A model generated the notes under the pieces. That model saw nothing but the letters and a program-made list of their open reading frames with translations. It ran no database searches and was not told the origin of the DNA. A stretch of 64,000 nt of DNA from Aquilaria yunnanensis. Lineage: Eukaryota > Streptophyta > Magnoliopsida > Malvales > Thymelaeaceae. The stretch is from NCBI GenBank assembly GCA_039654915.1, contig CM077593.1, positions 35,124,501 to 35,188,500 of the forward strand, read 5' to 3'. This document shows, in pieces, positions 20,758-31,633 of the stretch. Every line of letters begins with the position of its first letter. Position 1 is the stretch's first letter. Both the position numbers and the translations under genes were made by a program.

Positions 20758-21221
20758 AGAAAAATTTTAGGTGAAAATTTGTGTAGAATACGCGGAAGGT
20801 GGTGATCTAAACGTGGTTGCTTCCGAAAATGCAAAAGTAGTATTGTACAACTTTTACCGTAGGTAGTCGACCGAACATAGGTGATTACGAAGGTACTTAA
20901 CTATTCTTGTACAAAGCAAGTTAGCCGAAGAAGGTTGACTAAAGATGGCTAACCCTAAGTGTGGCTAATCAAATAAGGTTGATTCCATCCTTTGGAGAAA
21001 CTAAGGTTGTGAATCCTTCATAGTATCTTTCAAAGATAATATACCACCGAAGGAGCTCATAGCCGAGGATGGTTAAATACCAAAGGTTGAAAAGATGCCC
21101 GAAGTCATACTCATCATGGACTTCACCAAAATTTTGAGCAAAAACAAGGGAAAGCTACATTAAGTTATACTGATGAAGTACAAAGTACAAAAAAAAAAAA
21201 AAAAGAGAAGAGAGCCATGCT
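20758..21221 (+). other. Element A spacer between integrase and antisense gene
   Basis: Non-coding, with scattered CCGAAG and GGTTGA words. It sits where C has its 88-bp tandem repeats, but I can see no clear unit here. A run of about 18 A lies just before 21206. Confidence 0.5.
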
Positions 21222-23691
21222 CTATTGATTATCGGGCGCATCATCGGGCTTCTTGGCAGAAGCACCCTCACAGTCCTCATCTTTGATGTTCTCATCATAA
21301 GCAGCCGAAGGTGGAAGGGTTAGAAGGTTAAGATACTCAATCCTAGACCAAGGGGAGGAAGGACCTTCGAGAATGTCGAGGGCCCTTAGGAAGGAAATGT
21401 CGAGGTCCAGGTACTGGGAAAGGACTTGATGACGGATGAGGCAAAAGCCATCTTGGAAAGAGGACTTGGTTGCCTCATCGGACTTTGCCTTTTCATCCTT
21501 CAAGTCCCTCAGCTCCTTCTTCAATGCTTCGACCTCATTCTCCAATTTCTTCTTCTTCTTCTTCTTTTCCTTCTTCAGCTGCTTGACCTCGGCAAAAAGA
21601 TCGGCGTTGATCCCCAATGCCTTTGTGAGATCAGCAACAACATCTTCCTTTTGCTTCCAAAGGGCCTCACCCTCCAAAAATAGCTCCATGACCTTCGCAC
21701 CGAGGTTGGAGATTTTGGAGGAAAACTCCTCAACTAGCCTCTTCTGGCTATTCAACACTTCATGCCAAAGGTTGGCCAAGTCCTCCTTGGTGATTTTGTT
21801 GAGCTCGCCGTACTTAACAACCGAGCTCGTAAATAGTTCCTTGGCCTTCACCAAGTTTTCCTCCGATTGACCTCGGACTGAAGACTGTTTGGCTGCCCAG
21901 CCCTGAAAGTATCCACTGTATGCCAGCAGCTGCAAAAAAAGAGAGAGAACTCCGAATGTGGGTCATAAGCGATAAAAACTCAAAAAAATTTCTAAGTCCT
22001 AAGGGGTAAGGTTTACTTGGGCAGCGTGCTCGATTATCTGAGAGGCGAAGACCTCTTCATTGGGGCACTTTTCAATTAAAGTTTGAAAGGTGGCATTGGT
22101 CATAATGCCCCTCGCCATCTCAGGGGCCATCTTCTAGCTGTCTTCGGAGAACAAGTCCATGTCCTCGGTAAAGGTCCAAAAGGGTTCCCTCGGAACCTTG
22201 TCATTCGGGATCTTGGTGTCCCGAATGGTCCTCCAGTGAAGGTGGTCTTGCATCCACACTGATCGGGCCTTGTCCTCTACAAAGTCACGCCAAAGTTCCG
22301 TTATAACATTATCTCTTAGCCATTCATCTACAAGGTCTAAAATACTGAAAAATCCCAAACTCATAGATGAATGGCTAAGAAACAAACCTGGTGGAAGTTC
22401 GGCTCCTTCTTTGTCAGACTCACTAACATCCAGCACTTCGGTGGGAATTTGCCTCTCTTGAGCCTCTTCGACTGAAATCTCCCCCACTGAAGTCCTTAAT
22501 GTCTCGATAGTAGTGTTAGGACATAGGGGGTTGAGTAGATGGTCGGCTCCAAGGGTGGGTCGGCACACACGGGCATTTGGTTGAGCACCTTTACTTGGTC
22601 TTTGGGGGGAGGGGAAAGGGAGTCCTCATTATTCTTCTTCGACCTTGGGGTTGAGGACGATCCAGCGGGCACCTTTTTTCTCTTGGGCTCCTTCTTCTTC
22701 TGTTGTTCCCCCTTTTCGGCTTGACTGAGGAAGAGACTTTTGTAAAATGCTGCTAATTTTTTTCCCATCTCTACAGAGAAAAACATTAGTGTAGGTACGA
22801 AAAAATCCAAAACAACAAGTTTAAAGGGAGCTTACTCTCTACAAGTTCCGAATATGAGAATACATTCTGAAAAAGCTTGACAAGCTAGGACTTCTTCCTG
22901 TCCACTGCTGGTTTCAGCATGTTCAAGTCAGTAACATGTTCTTTGATGACACCGAGCTCCCGAAGTACCTCTTTGGTCATAAAATTCCATTTGATGGGGA
23001 AGGGGTACAGCGGAGGCGAAGAAGCCTTTTCAGACCAGTCGGCTATTTCTAGAATACGGGTGTCAAATTCCTCGAACTGAGATTCAAGTTCGAGGGTAAG
23101 CAGCTTCGACGGATCCCTCACATCGATATCAAGGGCCCCCAAAGCCCATTTGGTTGGCATGTCTTTCCACTACTTGTCCACTTTCAGAAAAAAAGTACTT
23201 CTTCTGCCACCCTTGCCAACTATCTTTTGTTCCGAAGGTGAAGGTGAGTTTTTTGCTCCTTGATCCTTGAGGAAGCAGGAAGTAGAACCATCCCTTCGGA
23301 ACGGGGTAAAGTTTATAGTACTGCATGAAAAAATGAAGTGGGGTTCTATTTTAAAGACCCTACACATGCAGAGAAAGACATTGAAGTAGGAATAAGAGTT
23401 TCGTGGCAGTTGGTTAACGGCTATGCCATGAAATTGGCAAAAGTTGCTCACCATCCTCAGAGGAGGATACCAAAGTCCTACCTTCAGCTGTGCTCTAAAG
23501 ACAGTGATCTCATTTTTCTAAGGAGCATAGCTAGGGATACCAGGACTAGGGAGTCTAGTCATGGCATAGGAAGGAAGAAAAAATTTGGCTGACCAGTTCT
23601 TTACATTCTCCAAAGTGGCACAACTTAGATGAGAATTGAAAGGAAGCCAACTTTCAGGAACTGACTGAACTTCGGCTTGGGAAGAAGACAT
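21222..23691 (-). pseudogene. Element A antisense gene (homologue of 10204-12630), decayed
   Basis: Likely exons on the minus strand are 23691-22836, 22770-22388, 22327-22017 and 21929-21222. They are split by introns in the same three places as in C, with splice ends GTAAGC...TGTAG, GTTTGT...TTGTAG and GTAAAC...TTTGCAG. Shared protein words include FCQFHGIAVNQLPRNSYSYF, YYKLYPVPKGWFYFLLPQGS, AAFYKSLF, FWTFTEDMDLFSEDS and QDGFCLIRHQVLSQY. The coiled coil has a poly-Lys run. A stop near 23520, a one-base frameshift just before YYKL (about 23330), a stop near 23160 and a stop at 22134 break it. Function unknown. Conservation of intron positions between A and C supports the gene model. Confidence 0.78.
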
Positions 23692-23932
23692 GTTCAGAAA
23701 TGAAGAATCCTAACCTCGGTAATAAGAAAAGGAATGGGAAGAAGAACAACAACTTCAGAAATAAACCTACCTAATTTGGGAAGAAAATGGGAACTTCGGA
23801 GAACGTCGCAAAACTTCATCGAAAATCGCTCTGCTGTAGGCACCGTCGTAAGAAAAAGCTAGAAAGTGATAGAGAATCTGAAAGCAGAAGGAATGGAAGT
23901 AGAGGAGTGAGGAATCCCTGGAGGGAAAAAGC

Positions 23933-24045
23933 TTTATATAGATCGAACGAGGCAAGCGAAGCGTTGTGATAATGACCCTTCGCAAGCGAAGGGACGCAAC
24001 CTACATAACGAACGCGATTGATCGCCAGTAATCCATCGACACGTG
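23933..24045 (-). promoter_or_regulatory. Candidate antisense promoter of A: TATA box and G-box
   Basis: TATATAAA on the minus strand near 23940-23933, about 245 bp before the ATG at 23691. CACGTG lies at 24040-24045. This parallels the arrangement in C. Confidence 0.55.
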
Positions 24046-24461
24046 TCACGAGATGCAAGAATCAAGGGCACGCCTTCTAACAATAGCAGGCCTATATCAC
24101 CTAACTCGAAGTGACACAACTTGACCAGTCAAAAGATAGGACAGTTCACTGACAAAAAGGCAACAATGAAAAAACACTGAAGAGATTATAGCTCATCGGT
24201 TCCAAAGATGCAACTTCAACTATGGGGAGAATCTGGACTGAGGATGTGAAATAGCTCCATAGATTCCAAAGGTATGACCTCATCGAAATAGCTGTAACAG
24301 GTTCGAAGAGTGCCGAGAATGCGACTTCAGTGAAAAAGTTGGCCCTTGGCCTAAAGAGCCAATAAGAGTAAGTTATTTTGGCCAAGAGACAGCTTCAGCT
24401 TTACATACTAAAAAATGATCAATGATGAAGACACAACTTCGGCTTCTCTGAGGGGGGCATG

Positions 24462-25163
24462 TGATAGCCGAAGGGCTATCGCCCACAAGACCTCATAATT
24501 TGTAGACTTGACACCACCCTTAGAGAGTTATATGACCAACTCTGGGAAAAAGGGGTCCTCATCACCCTCGTATTTGTGAAGCTACCGACCTCAGAAAAGG
24601 AGATCCACCACCCGTGGTCGAGTAAAAAGCCTCCCGAAGATGGTCCGCTTTTTCGAAGGGGGTAAATCTCAATAGCCCTCGGGGGTAAATCTCCGTTTGA
24701 AGAGGTTTCACATCTTTGAAGGGGTCTTACGGAGAAACGACAAAAACTGTTAAGGAGCCTCTGATAAAGAGAACTTGTACACACCCTACCCTCTGGCCAG
24801 AACGGCTTACGGCCAGCTGGAGATACTTGCCTCTAAAGGTATGGACCAGATCTAACCGAACACGTGTCATGATCTGGATAGGCTGTGCAAAACAGCCTCT
24901 CCTTTTACCCTCTTATAAATACTTAGAAGGGTCATTTGTAAGAATAACGGGACTCTCTTCTTTATAGTCTATGCTCTTAAACAACTTCTCTCCCGTTAAC
25001 TGACTTGGGCGTTGGCGGCTCCCCCCCCCCCCCCCCCCCCCCGTGGGAAACACACTCTCGGGAGCTCCCAATCCATGTTCTTCAAAGTCTTGCAAATATC
25101 TTCTCATTGGAAGTCCTCCCTTCATGCCAACATGTCCTACAACAAGGATGTCACCACACATCA
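24462..25163 (+). repeat. Element A 3' LTR, preceded by polypurine tract
   Basis: About 702 bp, from TGATAGCCGAAGGGCTATC to CACACATCA. It is preceded by AGGGGGG (24451-24457) and CATG, as in C. G-box 24861-24866; TATAAATA 24914-24921. The TGACTTGGGCGTTGGCGGCT motif at about 25000-25020 is followed by a run of 22 C (25021-25042), where B and C have CCTCCCCGG. An ATG at 25132 lies exactly 32 bases before the end, as in B and C. Confidence 0.9.
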
Positions 25164-25597
25164 CCTGTAAAACCATCTCTCGATGTTCTCTGTATCTTTC
25201 AACATAGTATACTTCTTCGCTGACAATCCACAGAAACATCAAAATTTTAGCTTGCCTTGCCTATCAAATTTTGCTCTTGATCTTGTTCCCGACTTTCCTG
25301 ATGACAGAGACAACACAATTGAGGTTGGATTTGGAGGATATTAGGCAACGCAAGTTTGGGAAGAAAGCTTCAAATCCTAATTTTGTTGTTGCTTTCTGGG
25401 AATTGGGAGGTTGACGCATTTGACTCGAATAAGTAGCTAAGGCAATGTGATGGTGTTAATTCCTCTCACTGCACAAGCATTTTTTTTCCGTTAGTAGTGG
25501 ACTAAGTCGCCCTATTTTAACAAGTTTAAGGGCTTTTCATCACCGAGTCCAAGATCAAGGATTGACTCATCCGTTTTGTCTAAGTTTGAGGGCTAAA
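25164..25597. other. Flank between A and L1, no gene seen
   Basis: Unique-looking sequence after the 3' LTR of A. I see no convincing coding frame and no match to other parts of the window. Confidence 0.4.
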
Positions 25598-28310
25598 TGT
25601 GGTGAAACAGGATCCTAAGGCCCCAACTATTACTGGTAGGCTTTTATAGAACTATGATCCCACTTAGGTTTTAGTTGGCTAGCTATTACTCATAAAGTAT
25701 CTTAAATCATTATGTATAATTAGTTACTTAGCCAACCCAGCATAGAAAATATGCATGTATTGTTCTAGCTATGCAATAACAATTAAATAATTCATTAAAG
25801 AAAACCATGGTGCACCAATTTATAAAACATAAGTTAAAATAAGCCAAGATGTGAAAATCATAGTTGCTTTAACTTCAAGTAATAATTGTGTGCATACATC
25901 TTAATTAGCTTTATATGCACCCAAATGTAACCCTAGTGTTATACACACTAACAGACACTAGTAGAGGTAATACTTAGTATGAAAAATGCCATACATGTAA
26001 TTGAGACAACACTATCTACTAAGATCCATCCTTAGCTTTCTACTCGAGCAAGCTAGTTTCAAGTGGCAAGCTTCACTTCCTTTGTGCACACGTAGCCTTG
26101 AAGACTATAAAGATAATACTTGATTAGTACTAACTCAGTTCACAATTAATCATTAACCAAAAAAAATGATACTTAGAGAGTACCTCCAAAATAAATAAAA
26201 CTTAGCACTAACAGTAGCCCTTTGCCAACTGTTAGGCCCAATTATCCTTCTAAGTGCCTGCACAACACTTAAGGGGTGAGTAATCAAAAGTACTCAATAA
26301 GAAATTTGGCACCTGCAAGAAAAACATATACAAGGATGTGAAGCAATACACAAACAAACTGAACTATCAAACAACATAACATACAACAAGCACAAACAAT
26401 TAATAAACAATAATAATAATGCAATGTAATGTATGGTTAAACGAGTGAATGCACATGCTTATTCACTTAGGACTTCCTTACACCTAAAGGTGTTCTTAAT
26501 TGCCATGAGCTCATACAGCTAGGGCACTTGGATACTGGCCTTCGTATATGATGCTAGCACTTAATTAAGGCTCATGAAGTCCTCTTTATGGGTGCCTTAA
26601 GTAAACTGTTGCTTACTTGACCTTGCCTGCCTTTTGCGGTTTACTTAGAGTAAGTCATCACTTACTCACTTCTTACTTGTATCTTCCCTTTTGTTGTTGG
26701 TGGGGTAATTTAACTTAGTGGCAAAACTTCACCAAGTTCCCATGAACTCGACTCGGGCAACTTAGTGGATTCATTTACCAAGCCCGTCGACTTGGTCGGG
26801 ACCTCTTGGGTATCGCCTCGATGCCTGGAGGTACTTGACCTTTACCCTTGGGTCATCAAGGGTCCTAAACCCTTCTTGGGTCCCTCTCCAATGCCGAAGA
26901 TTCATGACCTCACCCTTGGCCATTGGAGGACTCATAAAATACATGGTCCATCCTTAATACTCTACTTGTGACTTAAGGTACCTAACTTATCCACCTTTCC
27001 TTAGCCATTTTAACCACTCACTTATGAGCCATTTTATAACACTTCCTAACAATTAAAGATAAGTTTAAAACACTTGTGAAATGATTTGGGAGGCATTGGG
27101 GGCATGATATGATTGCACAACATGGTTGGTGCAATTGCACCATCGAATTGGAGTGGTGGCTGGAATTAGTGTGATAGCACATACACAGTAAATGCCACCG
27201 CATGGCCTTACAACTGCTTCTTCACTCAATGCAATCACACCAATAGTTGGTGCGATCGCACCAAGCTCTATGGCCGCCATCTTCATTCTTCTTTCGGCCA
27301 AACTTGCCTCCAAATCAATTCCAATCAAGTCTTGGCTCATTCCATCCTACTCCCAAGTATAATATCATAAAAAATGCATCAATTAATCATGAAAAAACTT
27401 AAATTCCTTTCCTCAAATTCAAGCTAAGCAATATCCAAGCAAACCACACACATAAGCATCATGTTATACAATGAAGCTTCCTTTGAGTAACTAGCCTAAA
27501 TCCAATAAATTTGGACACCAAGGGCATGAATTTAAGACCATTTATAACCATTTATTAAGCTTAGAACCAAGCCAAAAGAGTCAAGGATGCATACCTTAGG
27601 GCTTGAAGCAAAAAGTTGCAAGAAACAACTCAAATGCACCAATAACACCAAAATAGAGCTAGGGGCTTTTTGGTATGGCTTTGAGATCTTTAATTTTTAT
27701 GGAATTTTGGGTAGATTGGGAGGTTTGGAGATGGAGAGATATGAAAGAGAGGGAGCCATGAATTTGCCAAATGAAAGAGATGATGAATAGTATCATCCTC
27801 CCTCATAAAAATATTTCGACTACTCTACTTAACCCATTTTTGTTTCTCTTGTCAATTTGGACCCAAGATTTTTTTTCCCTTAAACTTTGGCCACTTAAAC
27901 CCCCTAAAAACCATCCCCCCCTTAGTCCCTAGGAAAAGGTTTTCTTGCCCCAAACTTAGCCCTTAATCACTTAAGTCACAAATGACTCAATTTAACACTT
28001 GGTGCATTTTTAGCCCCTTTAATTTCCACTTTTGCCCCACATGGCTAGAATAACTTATGATCTTAAATGATTTAGTAAAAAATACTTGCATGACCCTATT
28101 TCTACCAAAATCATGGTCATGGCATTGAATTGGGCTAAAATTCTCATTTTACCCTTTTTGCCCTTATATGCCAATTCATACTTAGGAACTCAACCTAAAA
28201 TTACTTAGCTCGCTTTTCTTGCTTAATAAAAACTTATTTAAAGAAAATAACATAGAATTTACTTACCTTAGAATACATGTTATACTTACCTTAGAATTCA
28301 TGTTATAGAA
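25598..28310 (-). mobile_element. L1: diverged long LTR, probably solo (Del/Tekay-like family), right end uncertain
   Basis: The left end TGTGGTGAAACAGGATCC aligns with TGTCACGGAACGGGGCCCC of L2, followed by shared AT-rich words (GGCTAGCTATTACT; GGCTAACTATTACT). It carries the family hairpin GAGTA-N8-TACTC (26278-26295) and the palindrome cluster near 27127-27264. The leader-like CT-rich stretch lies on the minus strand near 27800-27700, so the LTR sense is probably minus. The right end is not fixed: the sequence ACTTACCTTAGAATNCATGTTAT is repeated at about 28260-28310, and I found no target duplication. No coding region is associated. Confidence 0.5.
27127..27264. repeat. Palindrome cluster in L1
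   Basis: TGGTGCAATTGCACCA (27127-27142, 16 bp, perfect) and TTGGTGCGATCGCACCAA (27247-27264, 18 bp, perfect), with a weaker GTGATAGCAC element between them. L2 has palindromes of different sequence in the corresponding part (40014-40132). Confidence 0.8.
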
Positions 28311-30729
28311 AGTACTAATTGGAGGGCCTTTACACCGACGGCGCTGTTTGGCGATTTGTAAATGCGAACTATATATGCATGGTTGCTCAGATGTTCAAAT
28401 TTAATAGGATAATTACAATACGTCGTTTTTGTTAATTTGGAAAAAAAAAAAAATCTACGGTATCTTTGTAGCCGAGGAAAGTTGAATGTGGTTGAAACCT
28501 TGTGTTTGCCATTACAGTTTAGTTTTTTTTTTCCCCTTCTCTTCCTTTGACAAATGTTATATATGAACAGTACCAATTAATTAAGAATGGCATCAACAAA
28601 ATTATTTGTATTTCTCGAGGGTGCGACGTTGTTATAAAATTGTTTGATCGTAAACGAAGGAAGCACATGTTTTTAGTAATGAAATAATATGGAAATTTTT
28701 ATATTGTTTTCAGATGTAGTTGCGACCATGCATGCACGGGTGTAAGTTAAAATCTAGGAACGAAGGAATGGACCAATAAAATTGTACCAATGTAAACTCT
28801 CAGTCCTTAACATGAAATTAAAAAATAGTTCGCTGCTCAAATTGTAATTTAGCCTCTCTCACATACACAAATCCACCACACTTATAATAGTTATTATATT
28901 ATAAACATATGTCTAATTAGACATACTAGCCCACTATTTATTCTTCATATATAAACCATCACTTATCCCCAAAATTTGAGCAAATTGGCCTTGAACCAAA
29001 ACTCTTATTTCTCACTCTATAAACTCTACCTCATTGCTATTTGCCGACGTAGCCGATGAACTTTTGTTGCCTCTAGGTTGAAGCTTTTCCAGCCAATCAT
29101 TGACTTCGGATCGTGACTTCTCTAGTCGGTCATTGACTCCGGATCTCGCCCTCATCATGCATCTCTAAATCCCACCACCCCTACTCACCATTGGTCTCAC
29201 CATCGTAGCTCACATCCAGACCTCATCACTCACCTCTAGATCGTCTCGATTGTCCCTTGCATCTAGATCTAGTTGTCGTCACTCACCTTCGGATTTGCCA
29301 CTCTCTCCAAATCTCATAGATTGTCACTCGACTTCAAATTTCACCATCTTTGCTCATCTTTAGATCCTACCATCCAAATCGGCTAATCATTTCATTCTAC
29401 CCACATCAGCTATTGACTTAAGGCCATGCTAGTCTTTGCTTCCTATATGCCTCGGTTCCTACTATTCCATGCACTGTTAGGCAACTTCTCCCTCATCTCT
29501 ACTATAGAGTTGTGGGATGAAAGATAAAGTATATTTTATTAAGAAAAAGATGGAAAATTGGCCAATACAATTGGTATAGTATCTGAAACAATATATGAAA
29601 ATGTTTGAAATAATATGTATACAATTTATTCTCTTCAGACAATACACAAATAATTTGTTTTCTTCAGAAAATAGTATCTAAAAGTTTAAAAGTATCAGAA
29701 TATATAAAAGTGTCTAAAAAAAATAAGTAAAAATGCCTGAAATAATATATAACAAAGTAGTGTGTTTGTACTAGTGATTAAAAAATGAAAGAGAGAGGGA
29801 TTGAGACATGAACGATTAGCAAACTTACCCAAATTTGATCCATAGTCATAGACACAAACTTACACGAAGTCGACAATGCCAACGTTCAAAGAAACCGGAC
29901 CTAGAATATTTCTAAACATCTGCCTCTTCTTTTCTTATTGGTTAAAATAAATTATTTCATCTTAGAACCAGTTACATTTAGAAACTAATAGTCTAACAAT
30001 ATAATAATCAATTACATTATTTTTTTAGAAATTAAATTTTTTTTTTGTAAATTCTAAATATTTACAAAAAAAAATGTTGTGCAATTTGAGCTTCTTAAAG
30101 TGTAGAGATTCATTTTGATTTTTAAATATTTTATCATTGTATTTTAAAAAAAATTCTTTTACCCTAAATATATGTATTTTAAAGAAAATAATTCTTAAGG
30201 TGTAGAGATCATAACAAATTATGTTTTGGAAAAAAAAAATCCTAATCTACCCACCCAACTAGGATGGGATGTGCCAACCCCAACTCTGACTATGCAAATA
30301 AAAAAAAAAAAAGGGAAGCGTTTGATTTTGAATATAAAAAAGAAACTGAAAAGGAAAGGAAAGTAAAAAACGATAGCGCTTGGGTATACTTATCAACATA
30401 TTTTTTGTTTCATGTGGGATAACTTCCATTCATTTAAATCATTGTATTTTCATATAACAAAACTTTCATCTACTGATTGGTTCTTCCTAGTGAAAAAAAA
30501 AAAGTGTGGGAGAGAGAGATTGAGATATGAATGATCACCAAATTTACCCAAATTTCATCCATACGCACAAACTTAACTTTATAACAATGTAGAGACGTGG
30601 ATAACGCCCAAGTTCAAACAACTATTACTTACCTGTAATATTTCTAAACAATTTGTTTGAGAAAAGCAAAAAGAATAGTCATTAAAAAAGGTGACTTTAC
30701 AAAACCATCGAGATAACCCGGAAAGCCTT
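28311..30729. other. AT-rich intergenic spacer, no gene seen
   Basis: Very AT-rich sequence with many A and T runs. A C/T-rich block at about 29040-29410 repeats words such as CATCTAGATC and CGGATC in a degenerate way without a fixed period. A diverged direct repeat (29771-29922 and 30487-30652) is listed separately. No convincing coding frame is visible. Confidence 0.5.
29771..30652 (+). repeat. Diverged direct repeat pair, about 155 bp each
   Basis: Copies at 29771-29922 and 30487-30652 share CTAGTGA, GAGAGAGNGATTGAGA, ACCCAAATTTNATCCATA, ACAAACTTA and ATATTTCTAAACA in the same order. They are about 560 bp apart. Both could belong to a worn MITE family, or be the ends of one lost element. 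I found no terminal inverted repeats or target duplications. Confidence 0.6.
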
Positions 30730-31306
30730 TCTTTTTTTGTTGATGGAAAAAACTTCATTCCACTTGAACTATATGCTTGCTAGATCGCCTTCACTACTCG
30801 ACACTCCCTCATAACACGCAATACCCACTCCTCTGACTCATTTCAAAATGGACAGCTTGGATCGTTACATAAAATGAACTATGCCGGCGACAGAGCTCAG
30901 CTCGAGTGGGCAAGCAACCTTTACAAAGTCGCCACATAAATATTTTTGTCTTTTTGAGGACCAGCGACCCCCAAATCGTTGACCGCATCCTCCTCTCCGA
31001 TGTGTCAACTTCACCGCCTCCATAGTTCTGGAGCAAATAGTACCCACTCTTCATTGAAAATTCGCCGTCATTGTTGTAGTGCCAAACAAGCACGTCTCCA
31101 CCCGCATCCAGGTTCCATGGAGTTGTCATTACTCACTTCACATCTGCTTCACTAAACACCTACGAAAGTAGGACTCGGCTCCAGCCACCATGCTCTCTCA
31201 TTAACTGGCAAACTCGTAACTCTTCCCTGCCCCGAGGCACCAGAGATAAGGGCTTTAGCGATGGATGCCCTGGCAACCAAGGGTCTTTCCAGACGTTAAC
31301 GCTCCT
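30730..31306 (-). pseudogene. LINE M ORF2 C-terminal part (reverse-transcriptase zinc-binding domain)
   Basis: Minus-strand frames give NVWKDPWLPGHPSLKPLSLV, then REHGGWSRVL, then PWNLDAGGDVLVWHYNNDGE and FSMKSGYYLLQNY. These are followed by WGSLVLKKTKIFMWRLCKGC with LPTRAELCRR, typical of the zinc-binding C-terminal domain of plant non-LTR RT proteins. A stop lies before MTTPWNLD. The block ends at the CTCCT target of G. Confidence 0.85.
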
Positions 31307-31595
31307 TGTTGTGGAGAATAGCAAAACAAGGAGATGAAATGCTCTACAGGAGCTTTACTGTATTATTCGACTTAATGATCAACAGATGAGTACCTTAATA
31401 AATACTGCCCTTACAACGGTAACAGGAAACAAAATAGGAAATATGAAACTAACTCAGCTAACTTAATGCAACAGGTCACTGACTTATTCATCTTGCTAAC
31501 AAACTAAACAACCAAAACGTACTTCTGTTTGACTTGTTCTTCACGCATTCTCAGGAGCTCTCTCTCAGCTTAAGCTTTGAATCATCTCTTCAACA
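31307..31595 (-). repeat. Element G 3' LTR and polypurine tract
   Basis: 289 bp. In element sense it is preceded by the purine tract AAGGGGGAG (plus-strand 31596-31604 as CTCCCCCTT). It matches 35520-35808 along its whole length without indels. Confidence 0.92.
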
Positions 31596-31633
31596 CTCCC
31601 CCTTGATTCAAAACTGGTGATGCAAAGTTTCCT

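Larger units (their letters stand above)
1..25163 (+). mobile_element. Element A: old Ty3/gypsy (Tat-type) retrotransposon, 5' end outside window, split by B/C and D
   Basis: Element A survives as three blocks: 1-3364 (gag, protease, RT, RNase H), 15052-15552 (second RNase H) and 19528-25163 (integrase, antisense gene, 3' LTR). The blocks join when the insertions B+C and D are removed with their duplicated 5-bp targets (CCTAG and CTATC). The order protease-RT-RNase H-archaeal-type RNase H-integrase is that of plant Tat/Ogre elements. A is close to C along its whole length but has many stops and frameshifts, so it is the older host. The 5' LTR and start of gag lie before base 1. The flank after the 3' LTR is CCTGT (25164-25168); its partner cannot be seen. 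Confidence 0.9.
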
